From contig NZ_JASITE010000005.1 in NCBI RefSeq assembly GCF_030767025.1, positions 372,001 through 436,000 of the forward strand: DNA of 64,000 bases. Direction: 5' to 3'. The translations under genes were made by a program, and so were the position numbers. The DNA is from Nocardia sp. CC227C. Its GTDB lineage: Bacteria > Actinomycetota > Actinomycetes > Mycobacteriales > Mycobacteriaceae. Of the stretch, positions 53,163-61,853 are shown one piece after another; positions within the stretch are counted from its first letter, which is position 1; every line of letters begins with the position of its first letter. The notes beneath the pieces were generated by a model. The model saw only the letters and a program-made list of their open reading frames with translations, was not told the DNA's origin and ran no database searches.

Positions 53163-53942
53163 CTAGTCCGTCGGTTGTTTGGTCGCGCCGCGCTTTTCGG
53201 CGGCCGTTTCCAGATAGGCGCTGAGTTCGCTCTGCAATACCCGGTCGAGCGCCTGGGCCAACGTGTTCTGCACCGCCGTGACGCCCAGCTCCCGCAGGTG
53301 ATTGAGCATTTTCGTGGTGGCGGCGACCTCGGCGTCGCTGTCGGGTAGCCAGCCCGCACCGTGTTCGGCGACGATGTGGTCCTTGGCCGCGGTGACCATG
53401 AGCCGCGCGATATCGTCCACCCGACGGCCGACGGCGGCGTAGACGTCGATGAGAGCCTCGAGCCCGAATCCGTAGCCGTGCAGCGCCCCGAACGTCTCCA
53501 GCAGCTCGGGTTGGGTGAATTCGACCGTCTCGGCGTGCAATCGGACCAGGCCCAGTTCGGCCAGCCGCTCCAGTTCGTGGCCGGTGACGGGGGTGCCGTC
53601 GACGCCGCCGAGGAAGGTGTCCACCAGCTCGCGCGGCACCTCCAGCGGCTCTTCGCCGCTGCCCCAGGTCGCGGTCACGGCCTGTTGCAGTCCGAGCACC
53701 TCGGTGAGGTCCTTGCCGGTCTCCCAGCTGGTGATGAAGTCGGCGATATGCGCGGTGGTGAACCCACGCTGGAGCAGGGCGTCGATGATGCGCAGCCGGG
53801 CGAGGTGCGAATCGTCGTAGATGAGCGCCCGGCCGCTGCGCCGGGTGGGCGTGGCGAGCAGTCCGCGCTCCTGATAGGCGCGCACATTGCGGGCGGTGGT
53901 TCCGGCGGCCCGCGCGAGATCGTCGATGCGGTATTCCGCCAT
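53163..53942 (-). CDS. MerR-family transcriptional regulator
   Basis: The 259-aa protein starts at ATG 53942. The MerR winged helix is at residues 1-70 (YRIDDLARAAGTTARNVRAY, RSGRALIYDDSHLARLRIID), followed by a long helical effector domain without Cys-rich metal sites, so it does not look like a metal sensor. It lies directly downstream of the BVMO operon, which it may control. The in-frame extension to 54041 is Pro/Arg-rich and rejected. Confidence 0.85.
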   Translation of the reverse strand: MAEYRIDDLARAAGTTARNVRAYQERGLLATPTRRSGRALIYDDSHLARLRIIDALLQRGFTTAHIADFITSWETGKDLTEVLGLQQAVTATWGSGEEPLEVPRELVDTFLGGVDGTPVTGHELERLAELGLVRLHAETVEFTQPELLETFGALHGYGFGLEALIDVYAAVGRRVDDIARLMVTAAKDHIVAEHGAGWLPDSDAEVAATTKMLNHLRELGVTAVQNTLAQALDRVLQSELSAYLETAAEKRGATKQPTD

Positions 53943-54040
53943 CCTCGTCTCGCCCTCCCTGTGTCGCGGTCGCGGTTCGCCCGGACGCGCCGCCCGTGCC
54001 ACGCCGGTCGGCGGCACGGGCGTCACGCTCGCAGACGACA

Positions 54041-55558
54041 TTAGCCGAGGGAGACGGCGATTCCACGGTCGGCACTCGCGGGTGCCGCGTCGCGCGGGGT
54101 GAGCACGTAGTCGTCAAGTTCCACCCGGGCCAGCTGGCGCACGAACTGGGTGCCGAAGCCCGGATACATGGTGGCGTTGAAGCCGTCCTCGGTGAGGTAC
54201 CAGCTGCGGCAGCCGGAGTTCCAGGTGGTGGCCGACAGCCTGCGCTGGATGCGCGCGTTGTAGCGGTCCTGCCGGTCGCGACGCACCTCGAGCGTGCGCA
54301 GATCGCGGTCCAGCAGAATGCCGATGGCATCGGTCAGGTACTCGATCTGCGCCTCCATGTACACCAGCGCCGAATTGTGGCCGGGGCCGGAGTTCGGGCC
54401 GAAGGTGAGGAACAGGTTCGGATAGCCCTCGACCGTGACGCTCTTGAACGCGTATGCGCCCCTGCTCCATTCGTCGCCGAGCACGCGGCCACCGCGTCCG
54501 GTGACCGGGATGGGAGCCCCGGCCTTGGAGACGTCGAAGCCGGTGGCGAACACGATGCAGTCGAATCGGTGCTCGATGCCCTCGGCGGTGCGGATGCCGT
54601 GTTCGCACAGCCGCGCGATCGGCCAGGTGATGAGTTTGCAGTTCTCCCGTTGCAGCGCCGGGTAGTAGTCGTTGCTGATCAGCAGGCGTTTGCAGCCCGC
54701 CCGGAAGTCCGGGGTGAGCTGTCGGCGCAACCACGGGTCGCGCACCTGGCCGCGCAGGTGCAGCCGCGCGACCGATTCCACCACCCGGGTCAGCGGCGAA
54801 TTCCACACCACCCCCAGCGCCACCGACTCGTGGCCCCAGAACCAGGCGTCGCGTGCCAGCTTCTGGGTGATGGGGGCCTGCCGGTACAGCTGCCGGGTGG
54901 CATCGCTGGTGCGCCGGTTGGCCCGGGGCAGCACCCAGCCGGGCGTGCGCTGGAAGACCTTCACCGCCGCCGCCCGGTCCACGAGTTCGGGAACGATCTG
55001 CACGGCGCTCGCGCCGGTGCCGACCACGGCGACCTTCTTGCCGGTGAAGTCGTAGTCGTGATCCCAACGGGCACTGTGGATCTTGTGCCCCGCGTAGTCC
55101 TCGATACCGGGGATGTCCGGGAAGCTGGCATTGGACAGCGGCCCGGAGGCGATGACCACGCTGCGCGCCTTCACCGTGCGGCGGCCGTCCGCGAAGGCGA
55201 TATCCCAGAGTCCGCTCACCTCGTCGAACTCCAACCCGGTCACGGTGTGGCCGAAGCGAATATGGGGGCGGATGCCGAACCCGTCCACCATGGATTCGAT
55301 GTAGGCGAGGATCTCCGCGCTGCCGGAGTAGGTGTGCGACCAGTCCGGATTGGGCGCGAAGGCATACGAGTACAGCCGCGACGGGATATCGCAGGCCGCT
55401 CCGGGATAGGTGTTGTCCCGCCAGGTGCCGCCCACCCGCGTGTCCCGCTCGAACAGCGCGAAGTCGGTGATCCCCTTCTGCCGCAGGCGGATCGCGGTGC
55501 CGATTCCCGCGAAGCCCGCGCCGATGATCGCCACGTCGAGTGGCTGGCCCGCGCTCAT
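54041..55558 (-). CDS. Flavin-containing (Baeyer-Villiger type) monooxygenase
   Basis: The 505-aa protein has two Rossmann motifs: FAD site AIIGAGFAGIGTAIRLRQKG and NADPH site VAVVGTGASAVQIVPEL. Between them, YAGHKIHSARW fits the BVMO fingerprint FxGxxxHxxxW with Tyr in first place. Close in type to MymA/EthA-like enzymes of mycobacteria, oxidising ketones or related carbonyl compounds. Last gene of a four-gene operon; ATG 55558 overlaps the upstream stop by ATGA. Confidence 0.9.
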   Translation of the reverse strand: MSAGQPLDVAIIGAGFAGIGTAIRLRQKGITDFALFERDTRVGGTWRDNTYPGAACDIPSRLYSYAFAPNPDWSHTYSGSAEILAYIESMVDGFGIRPHIRFGHTVTGLEFDEVSGLWDIAFADGRRTVKARSVVIASGPLSNASFPDIPGIEDYAGHKIHSARWDHDYDFTGKKVAVVGTGASAVQIVPELVDRAAAVKVFQRTPGWVLPRANRRTSDATRQLYRQAPITQKLARDAWFWGHESVALGVVWNSPLTRVVESVARLHLRGQVRDPWLRRQLTPDFRAGCKRLLISNDYYPALQRENCKLITWPIARLCEHGIRTAEGIEHRFDCIVFATGFDVSKAGAPIPVTGRGGRVLGDEWSRGAYAFKSVTVEGYPNLFLTFGPNSGPGHNSALVYMEAQIEYLTDAIGILLDRDLRTLEVRRDRQDRYNARIQRRLSATTWNSGCRSWYLTEDGFNATMYPGFGTQFVRQLARVELDDYVLTPRDAAPASADRGIAVSLG

Positions 55559-56475
55559 GCGACCGGCTCGTAGGTCAGTTCCTTGGACCAGGTCGGCTGC
55601 GGCCGGAGGAAGCGGTCCGGAATGCGCGCGGTCACCTTGACCATGGCGTCGGCGAACAGGTGGTAGGGGTGGTCGCGGTTGATCACCCAGCCGCTGTGCA
55701 TCTTGACGATGCGGTACATGGGCACGCGATTGGCGATCGGGGTGCGCTCGCCGACCGCCTTGAAGCGCCGCATGGCCGCGTAGAGCTTCTCCTCGTCCAC
55801 CCCCATGGCGACGATATTGTCGCGCATCTTGTTCAGCAGCGGCACATAGCTGAGCACGCCGACGATGAACGAGGGTTTGGCCCAGCCGCCGACCAGATCG
55901 ATGGCGAGTTTGCGGGCGGTGGTGTGGCCGAGCAGCTCCATCACCGCGTAATCGGTTGCCAGATGCCGGGATTCGTCGGCATTGATCTTCTTGAAGACCT
56001 CCTGCGCGACCGGGTCGGTGATCTCGTCGGTGATGAATTTGATCAGCGCGCCGTCCAGCGCCACCTCGAGCATGGGGATGACGGTGCCGAGGAACGACAG
56101 CGACATGTCGTCGGCGTGGGAGTCCAAGAACTCGATCACCAGTTTGACATTGATATTCGGCTCGGGGATCTCGTCCCCGTCGAGCATGCCCCAGCGGCGC
56201 ATGAGCGCGAGTTCGGCATTGGCGTGCCGCTGCTCCTCGGCATGGAAGTACTGGTAGATCTGCTTCAGCGTATCGGTCGGGGCCTTCTTGGCCATGGCCG
56301 CGAAACCGCGCGCCCCGACATTCTCGATCCACATGAGGTCGGCCATGAAGGGCTTCAGCTTGGCGTGCAGTTCGGGGTCGATGAGTTCGGCTCCCGGTGC
56401 GTCCCAGTCGATGTCGGCCAGCGCCCACTGCCGGGACTTGATTTTGGCCAACATGGCGTCGAAGTCGAAGGACAT
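55555..56475 (-). CDS. Ferritin-like diiron protein (metal-dependent hydrolase family PF10118-like)
   Basis: The 306-aa helical protein carries two carboxylate-histidine motifs, FHAEEQRH and NADESRHLATDY, spaced as in ferritin-like diiron oxygenases. Databases often label this family a metal-dependent hydrolase. Between a BVMO and an SDR gene, an oxygenase-type role on a lipid or ketone is plausible. ATG 56475 has AGGAG 8 nt upstream and follows the SDR stop by one base. Confidence 0.75.
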   Translation of the reverse strand: MSFDFDAMLAKIKSRQWALADIDWDAPGAELIDPELHAKLKPFMADLMWIENVGARGFAAMAKKAPTDTLKQIYQYFHAEEQRHANAELALMRRWGMLDGDEIPEPNINVKLVIEFLDSHADDMSLSFLGTVIPMLEVALDGALIKFITDEITDPVAQEVFKKINADESRHLATDYAVMELLGHTTARKLAIDLVGGWAKPSFIVGVLSYVPLLNKMRDNIVAMGVDEEKLYAAMRRFKAVGERTPIANRVPMYRIVKMHSGWVINRDHPYHLFADAMVKVTARIPDRFLRPQPTWSKELTYEPVA

Positions 56476-56476
56476 A

Positions 56477-57370
56477 TCAGACTCCTGTCTGTTCCAGCGG
56501 TGCGGCATGAGACGAATCTTCCTGCGGGAGAACTCGATTCAACACACCGAGGGCATGGGTATAGAGGGCGGGAAAAGTCCGCTTGAGCAGCCAGACGGCG
56601 TGGGCGTCCCACTGCGGCAGCACATAGAGGCGACCGCGGTCGTTGGCATCGAGGGTGGTGCGGGCGACCCGCTCGGGGGTGAAGCCGGTCCGGCGCATGA
56701 GTTCGTCCGCCAGCCGGGCCGAGGGCGCGCCGATGCGACCGTCGCGCACCACATTCGTCTTGACGAAGGTGGGGCACAGCACCGTCACCGCCACGTCGGT
56801 GCCGGACAGTTCCGCCGCCAGGGTCTCCGACAGCGACATCACCCCGGCCTTGGAGACGTTGTAGACGGCCATGCCCGGGGCAGCCGCGAATCCGGCGGCG
56901 GAGGCGACATTGACGATGCCGCCGCGCCCGGCCGCGCGCAGCCGGGGCGCGAAGACCTCGCAGCCGTGCACGACGCCCCACAGATTGATGCCGAGTGCCC
57001 ACTCCCAGTCGGCGAAACCGATATCGCCCACCGGCTTTCCCCCGATGCCGACACCGGCGTTGTTGACCACCAAGGTCGGCGCGCCGCCGAAGATGAGCTC
57101 GGTGTGCGATGCCAGGCTCTCCACGTCCTCGCGGCGGGCGACATCGCAGAAGATGGCGTGGGCCGGGCGGCCGTGGGTGTGCTCGATCAACCGCACCGTC
57201 TCGTCGGCGCGGTCCTTGTCGATATCCGCGCACACCACTTCGCCACCGCGCGCGGCGATCTCGAGGGCGAAGGCGCGGCCGATTCCGCTACCCGCGCCGG
57301 TGACAACGGCGCGCGCGCCGTGCGATCGTCGGCTGCCGAGCACCGGCAGCACCGCGTCGAGAATCGACAT
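56477..57370 (-). CDS. Short-chain dehydrogenase/reductase
   Basis: The 297-aa NAD(P)-dependent SDR has VVTGAGSGIGRAFALEIAAR, NNAG, catalytic Ser in VNVASAAG and YNVSK (Tyr and Lys). The C-terminal extension (WDAHAVWLLKRTFPALYTHA) is like mycobacterial SadH-type enzymes. It would interconvert an alcohol and the ketone or aldehyde handled by the neighbouring monooxygenase. Confidence 0.88.
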   Translation of the reverse strand: MSILDAVLPVLGSRRSHGARAVVTGAGSGIGRAFALEIAARGGEVVCADIDKDRADETVRLIEHTHGRPAHAIFCDVARREDVESLASHTELIFGGAPTLVVNNAGVGIGGKPVGDIGFADWEWALGINLWGVVHGCEVFAPRLRAAGRGGIVNVASAAGFAAAPGMAVYNVSKAGVMSLSETLAAELSGTDVAVTVLCPTFVKTNVVRDGRIGAPSARLADELMRRTGFTPERVARTTLDANDRGRLYVLPQWDAHAVWLLKRTFPALYTHALGVLNRVLPQEDSSHAAPLEQTGV

Positions 57371-57371
57371 G

Positions 57372-58385
57372 TCAGCCCACTTTCATCCGGTCGGCGGCCG
57401 CCTCGGCGAGCACGCCCGCGACGAAGTCCCGGGTGCGCCGAAGCGCCTGCGTCGCTTCGGGAACCAGCAGCGGCAGCGCTTGGAATACATGGATGCGGCC
57501 GGGCCAGAGCTCCAAGTCGCAGCGCACCCCGGCCGCGACGGCCATCTCGTGCAGGTGCCGGGCGTCGTCGGCGAGCATCTCCCCCGCGCTGGCCTGCACC
57601 AGCAGCGGCGGCAGCGCCGCGCCGCGCGGCACGGTGAGCCGCAGACGCGGCGAATCCGGTCGTTGCCCTTCGGTATACAGCTCGATGAGCCGTCGGCCGG
57701 TCCGCGCCGGGGCCATCGGGTCGGGAAGCTCGCGGTCGCGCCGCTCGGCCATGCCCAGGGTGAGATCCATGAGCGGCGAGTACATGAAAGCGCCCGCGGG
57801 TTGCGGCGATTCGCCCGCCGCGTTCTGCAGCAGTAGGTCCAGCGTCAGATGTCCGCCCGCGGAGTCGCCGCCGATCACCAGATCCTCCGGGCGGTGCCCC
57901 TGGTCGAGCAGCCAGCGGTATCCGGCCGCCACATCGTCGGCGGCCGCGGGGAAGCGGTGTTCGGGGGCGAGCCGGTAGTCGATCAGGAAGACCGGCAGTC
58001 CGGTGAGTTTCGACAGCCGCGACGCCAGCCCGCGATGGGTGCGCGCCGAGCACACCACGTAGCCGCTGCCGTGGACGTAGTAGATCGCCCGCGGCCCGGG
58101 CGCGACGCCGGCCGCCCGGACCCACTCGCCGCGCACCGCGCCGTCGCGGATCGGGGTGACGCGCGTCCCCGGCAGCGTCGGCCCGAAGGCGGCCATCACC
58201 CCGGCGATCAGCCCGCGTCCCAGTTCGATGCCCACGCGATTGCGCGGCAGCAGTCCATTGACCCGGCGTAACCCGACCACCGACGCCGTCGCCGCGAACC
58301 GCGCTTGTCGCGAGGCCGAGGCGGGAACCGCCGATGCGCAGGTCGCCGTTGACCTTGCTCTCGTCATAGCTAGAGAATCATCCAT
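57372..58385 (-). CDS. Alpha/beta hydrolase, hormone-sensitive-lipase type (LipR-like)
   Basis: The 337-aa esterase has the HSL oxyanion motif YVHGSGYVV, RLAPEHRFPAA, nucleophile elbow GGDSAGGHL, and late Asp and His (ELWPGRIHVFQ). ATG 58385 is immediately downstream of a perfect inverted repeat; the frame is open to 58523, but that would place the operator inside the coding region. First gene of the operon with SDR, diiron and BVMO genes, an assembly reminiscent of mymA-lipR-sadH of M. tuberculosis: it would cleave the ester made by the BVMO. Confidence 0.85.
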   Translation of the reverse strand: MDDSLAMTRARSTATCASAVPASASRQARFAATASVVGLRRVNGLLPRNRVGIELGRGLIAGVMAAFGPTLPGTRVTPIRDGAVRGEWVRAAGVAPGPRAIYYVHGSGYVVCSARTHRGLASRLSKLTGLPVFLIDYRLAPEHRFPAAADDVAAGYRWLLDQGHRPEDLVIGGDSAGGHLTLDLLLQNAAGESPQPAGAFMYSPLMDLTLGMAERRDRELPDPMAPARTGRRLIELYTEGQRPDSPRLRLTVPRGAALPPLLVQASAGEMLADDARHLHEMAVAAGVRCDLELWPGRIHVFQALPLLVPEATQALRRTRDFVAGVLAEAAADRMKVG

Positions 58386-58413
58386 AAATGTGCCATTTGT
58401 CAATGGCACATTT
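58386..58413. promoter_or_regulatory. Perfect 12-bp inverted-repeat operator of the esterase/BVMO operon
   Basis: AAATGTGCCATT (58386-58397) and AATGGCACATTT (58402-58413) are exact inverted copies with a 4-bp spacer, abutting the esterase ATG. Size and symmetry fit a TetR-type dimer or dimer-of-dimers. No TetR gene is adjacent; the MerR gene at the other end of the operon is the nearest regulator. Confidence 0.8.
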
Positions 58414-58555
58414 TGAACTGAGAGCATAAAACGATCTCCGACCGGCGCGTCCGCGTAACAATCCGAGGAACAAATGGGTACGGCGGACTGAGCGGATTCG
58501 GAACGGGGAATCAAGAGACCCACAGGATTTCCGCGAACGGCCCGAGGAGGACGAC

Positions 58556-58723
58556 ATGGGCGAGCCGGTATGCGTCGATTGCTGGCGCCGTGACAACCTG
58601 ACCTTCGCGCAACGGCTGGATCCGGCCTTCGTCACCCCGGGCCCGGCGCACCGCTGCGCCACGCACCGGGCCTTCCTCGAGGATCTGCGCAAGAGCCCCG
58701 AGAACACCCCGCGCGCCGCGTAA
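58556..58723 (+). CDS. Cys-rich mini-protein upstream of the L7/L12 paralogue
   Basis: A 55-aa protein follows GAGGAGG with ATG 58556. [17 protein letters not shown] and HRCATHRAF contain CxxC and CxxH pairs about 22 residues apart, the arrangement of a small zinc knuckle. It ends one base before an 18-bp palindrome and 41 bp before the L7/L12-like gene. No named family. Confidence 0.6.
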   Translation: MGEPVCVDCWRRDNLTFAQRLDPAFVTPGPAHRCATHRAFLEDLRKSPENTPRAA

Positions 58724-58741
58724 CCTGGAGATATCTCCAGG
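58724..58741. promoter_or_regulatory. Perfect 18-bp palindrome before the L7/L12-like gene
   Basis: CCTGGAGATATCTCCAGG is perfectly symmetric with no loop. It sits right after the mini-protein stop and 23 bp upstream of the next start codon. With no loop it is a poor hairpin, so a dimeric regulator site is more likely than a terminator. Confidence 0.6.
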
Positions 58742-58764
58742 TCGGGCCTCGTAGGGGAATGATT

Positions 58765-59151
58765 ATGGCCAAGATGACCATCGACGAACTGCTCGATGTT
58801 TTCAAAGGTATGACGCTGCTGGAGCTTTCGGCCTTCCTCACAGCGTTCGAGGACGAATTCGGGGTGACCGCCGCCGTGCCCACGGCCGCCGCCGTCACCA
58901 CCGAAGCGCCCCCCACCGCCGAGGCGGCCGAGGAGCGGACCGAATTCGATCTGGTTCTGGAATCCTTCGGCGACAAGAAGATTCAGGTCATCAAGGCCAT
59001 GCGGGAGGTGATCCCGGGCCTCGGCCTCAAAGAGGCCAAGGATCTGGTCGAGTCCGCTCCGGCGCGAATCCTGGAGCAGGTGGACCAAACCGCCGCCGAG
59101 ACCGCCAAACTCAAGCTCGAAGCCGCCGGAGCCCGTGTCGCGCTGAAGTAA
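58765..59151 (+). CDS. Second, stand-alone ribosomal protein L7/L12
   Basis: The 128-aa protein has the complete L7/L12 layout: N-terminal dimerisation helices ([20 protein letters not shown]), Ala/Thr/Glu-rich hinge (about residues 35-60), and C-terminal factor-binding domain ([36 protein letters not shown]). Normal rplL lies next to rplJ; here there are no ribosomal neighbours, so this is a paralogue. A one-residue insertion (VIPGLGL) and divergent residues are seen. Could replace or compete with the main stalk protein under some condition. ATG 58765 fits the family start MAK; an ATG six bases earlier is possible. Confidence 0.88.
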   Translation: MAKMTIDELLDVFKGMTLLELSAFLTAFEDEFGVTAAVPTAAAVTTEAPPTAEAAEERTEFDLVLESFGDKKIQVIKAMREVIPGLGLKEAKDLVESAPARILEQVDQTAAETAKLKLEAAGARVALK

Positions 59152-59252
59152 TTCGACACACCGGGAGCGCGGCTGCGGCCGGGAACGCCACACATGTGTC
59201 AAAGTCGGAGCCGTACTCCTCCGGGCCGGACGACCACAGCGGGAGCAACGGC

Positions 59253-59357
59253 ATGGACGACAGCGGCAGACCCAGTGGTATGTGGCTGGTACTGCCGGCC
59301 ATGTTCGCGGTCGGCTGGGCGGCGGGAGTACTGACGCGTCGGCGCAAGCAGGGCTGA
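59253..59357 (+). CDS. Single-span membrane mini-protein
   Basis: A 34-aa frame from ATG 59253 (GGGAG 9 nt upstream) gives MDDSGRPSGMWLVLPAMFAV, GWAAGVLTRRRKQG: one membrane segment and a positive C-terminus. A GTG at 59196 would extend it to 53 residues. Function unknown. Confidence 0.5.
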   Translation: MDDSGRPSGMWLVLPAMFAVGWAAGVLTRRRKQG

Positions 59358-59375
59358 TTCGTCGAGTTGTACCGA

Positions 59376-60263
59376 TTAGAGCTCGGCGGCGAGGCCATCG
59401 AGGGCGGCAAGGGCCGCTCTCGTGCTCTCCTCGGCGGCGGGTAGCGAGGGAAGCCGGACCGAGGCCGTGGGGATGCGGCCTCGGGCGGCCAATACCGCCT
59501 TGATGACCGTGGGGTTGGGTTCGGCGAACAGGGCCGCGGACAGGCCGGACAGGGCGTTGCCCAGGTGTCGAGCCTTGTCGAGCGGCCCGTGCCGCCAGGT
59601 GGAGACCAGCGCGGCGAAGGCGTCGGTGGCCAGCGTGGCCGACGCCGTGATCGCACCCGACGCACCCAGGGCGAGCAGGGGCGCGACGAAGAGATCGTCG
59701 CCCGCCAGCACCGCGAAATCGTCTGGGCGGGTGCGCATCAGGTCGACGGTGGTCTCGTCGATCGCGCCGACGGCGTGTTTGATGCCGACGATATTCGGGA
59801 CGGCGGCGAGTGCTCGCAGCGTCTCCGGGCCGAGGGTGCGGCCGGTGCGATACGGAATGTTGTAGACCACCAGCGGCACCGGACTGGTTTCGGCGAGCCG
59901 CCGGAAATGCGCGAGGACGCCCGCCTCGGTGGGGCGGATGTAGTAGGGAACGACGGTCAGCGCGGCGGTGATACCGGAGCCGAGACGCTCCAGGGCGGCC
60001 AGCGAGGCGGCGGTGGAGTTGGTGCCCGCGCCGACGATCAGCGGAGCGTTGTGCTCCCGGCACACCCGGGTGCAGATATCGACGACGAGCTCGCGTTCGG
60101 CCTCCGTGAGGGTCGCGGCCTCCGCCGTGGTGCCGAGGGCGACGAGACCGGTCGCACCCTGTTCGAGGGCGGAATGCGCCAGCCCGGACAGGGCGTCGGC
60201 GGCAATGGTGTCGTCGGCGGTGAACGGCGTGACCAGGGGCACGAAGAGTCCGGAGAGCGTCAT
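59376..60263 (-). CDS. Dihydrodipicolinate synthase / N-acetylneuraminate lyase family protein
   Basis: The 295-aa TIM-barrel aldolase has GTTAEAATLTEAER (pyruvate-carboxylate loop), Tyr134 in YNIPYRTG and Schiff-base Lys162 in GIKHAVG, positions typical of DapA. It condenses or cleaves an aldehyde and a pyruvate-type ketoacid. It may be the cell's DapA or a paralogue; a stand-alone gene with its own LysR regulator suggests a paralogue. ATG 60263 has GGAGG 8 nt upstream; a frame to 60314 exists. Confidence 0.82.
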   Translation of the reverse strand: MTLSGLFVPLVTPFTADDTIAADALSGLAHSALEQGATGLVALGTTAEAATLTEAERELVVDICTRVCREHNAPLIVGAGTNSTAASLAALERLGSGITAALTVVPYYIRPTEAGVLAHFRRLAETSPVPLVVYNIPYRTGRTLGPETLRALAAVPNIVGIKHAVGAIDETTVDLMRTRPDDFAVLAGDDLFVAPLLALGASGAITASATLATDAFAALVSTWRHGPLDKARHLGNALSGLSAALFAEPNPTVIKAVLAARGRIPTASVRLPSLPAAEESTRAALAALDGLAAEL

Positions 60264-60333
60264 GGCACGAGCCTCCCCGGCAAAGCTCGTTAGGTCCAGT
60301 TCACGTTTCTTCATCAGAGCGTAAGCTGAACTG

Positions 60334-61203
60334 ATGCTCGATGTGCGCAAGCTGCGGCTGCTGCGCGAACTGGCCCACCGGGAGACCATCGCGGCGGTCG
60401 CGGCGGCATTGAACTTCACCCCCTCCGCCGTCTCCCAGCAGCTGACCGCGCTGGAACGGGAAGCCGGAGTTCCGCTCTTGGAGCGCACCGGCCGCCGAGT
60501 CACGCTCACCGCCGCCGCGCACGGACTGGTCCAGCACACCGAGACGATTCTGGCCGTGCTCGAACAGGCCACCGCCGAACTGGCGGCGGGCCGTACGGCA
60601 CTGACCGGCCGACTGCGGATCGGCGTCTTCCCCACCGCGATTCGCACCATCCTCGCCCCCGCCCTGGTCACCCTGAGCACCGCGCACCCCGAACTGGAAC
60701 TCCTGGTCACCGAACTGGATCCGGCGCTGGCCCCGGGTGCCCTGCGCACCGACACCCTCGACATCGCCCTGGTCCAGGAATACGACTACGTCCCCGTCGC
60801 CCCCGACCCGGCGCTCGACACCGAACCCCTGCTCGAGGAGACCGTCTACCTCGCCGCCCTCTCCCCCGCACCCCTGCCCACCCACCGCGAAACCCCCTGG
60901 ATCGCAGGCACTCCCGGCACCCTCTGCCACACCATGACCATCCGCACCTGCCAGGCCGCCGGATTCACGCCCCACATCCGCCACCACGCCGACGATTTCG
61001 ACGCCGTCCTCGCCCTGGTGGCCGCGGGCCAGGGCGTGGCGCTCATCCCCCAACTCGCCATCCACACCCCGCCCGCGGCCATCCACCTCACGCCCCTCGC
61101 CACCCGCCGCCGCACCCACATCGCCTACCGCCGCGGGACCGCCCACCATCCCGCCATCCATGCGGCCCGCATCGCGTTGACGCGGGGTCGCGACGGGCGC
61201 TGA
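60334..61203 (+). CDS. LysR-family regulator divergent from the DapA-like gene
   Basis: The 289-aa protein has an N-terminal winged helix (LRLLRELAHRETIAAVAAAL, NFTPSAVSQQLTALEREAGV) and a C-terminal periplasmic-binding-protein-like effector domain (LRIGVFPTAIRTILAPALVT). It lies 70 bp from the divergent aldolase gene, the classical LysR arrangement, and probably regulates it. Confidence 0.88.
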   Translation: MLDVRKLRLLRELAHRETIAAVAAALNFTPSAVSQQLTALEREAGVPLLERTGRRVTLTAAAHGLVQHTETILAVLEQATAELAAGRTALTGRLRIGVFPTAIRTILAPALVTLSTAHPELELLVTELDPALAPGALRTDTLDIALVQEYDYVPVAPDPALDTEPLLEETVYLAALSPAPLPTHRETPWIAGTPGTLCHTMTIRTCQAAGFTPHIRHHADDFDAVLALVAAGQGVALIPQLAIHTPPAAIHLTPLATRRRTHIAYRRGTAHHPAIHAARIALTRGRDGR

Positions 61204-61260
61204 GCCCCGACTGCCCACCCGGGCCACAATCCGGATGACACCGCCGCAGGAGAGCACAGC

Positions 61261-61330
61261 GTGGCCGAGCTCGATCGTGAGCAACTCATCGAACTGGTTG
61301 CGCGCATCCAGCAGGTCGCAGTCGGCCGCG
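61261..61330 (+). pseudogene. 5' stub of a truncated gene
   Basis: GTG 61261 follows GGAGAG and encodes MAELDREQLIELVARIQQ, which looks like an authentic N-terminus of a small bacteriocin-immunity-like protein common in Nocardia, as I recall. After about 20 residues the frame turns into antisense of another gene. The rest has been lost. Confidence 0.4.
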
Positions 61331-61382
61331 GGGTGGTCTCGGGGAGCACGGATACCGTCGGCCGCGCTGGGGGTTCCGTGGT

Positions 61383-61575
61383 TCAGGCGGCCCCGCAGAT
61401 GGCGGTGTCGAATACGGTTCGGGCAGTGGCGGTGACCGCGGGGTCTTCGGCGCGGAGGTTGGAGATCACGGTGACGGCGCGGCCGGTGGGGGTGATGCCG
61501 TTGAAGCTGCGGAAGCCGGGGATGGAGCCGCCGTGGCCCCAGACAACGGTATCGCACGGGACGGGCTGCCGCGCC
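61383..61575 (-). pseudogene. Serine hydrolase (beta-lactamase/D,D-peptidase family) 3' fragment
   Basis: The minus frame reads CDTVVWGHGGSIPGFRSFNG, ITPTGRAVTVISNLRAED and ends VFDTAICGAA at the stop (61385-61383). HGGSIPGF is the conserved HxG active-site block of class C/D,D-carboxypeptidase-like serine hydrolases. The N-terminal part with SxxK and YxN is missing, so this is a 3' remnant. Confidence 0.7.
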
Positions 61576-61760
61576 CACGCGGAATGTCGCGGCGGCGCGC
61601 GGGCGCGAGCCCCGCCGACGTCGACAACCGCGTTGACCAGCCCGCGGACCGAGTCGGGTTATCGTTGATTCGTCACGTGGCGACGGCGTGCGGGCTTGGC
61701 TCCGGTATGCGGTGGTCGGAGCGGCTAACGGGCGCGGTGGTGCCGAGGGAGGATACGAAC

Positions 61761-61853
61761 GTGAGTGACGCGATCAGGAAGAAGATCAGAGGTCGGTTCG
61801 GGTTGCCGGCGGTCGGGGCGCGGGCGGGCGCCATAGCGCCTGTCGGTGGCTAG
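61761..61853 (+). CDS. Possible 30-aa leader or mini-protein
   Basis: GTG 61761 behind GGAGG opens a 30-codon frame (MSDAIRKKIRGRFGLPAVGA and onward) whose stop overlaps the GTG/ATG region of the next gene. It is basic and short, and could be a translated leader for the downstream gene. Confidence 0.35.
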   Translation: MSDAIRKKIRGRFGLPAVGARAGAIAPVGG

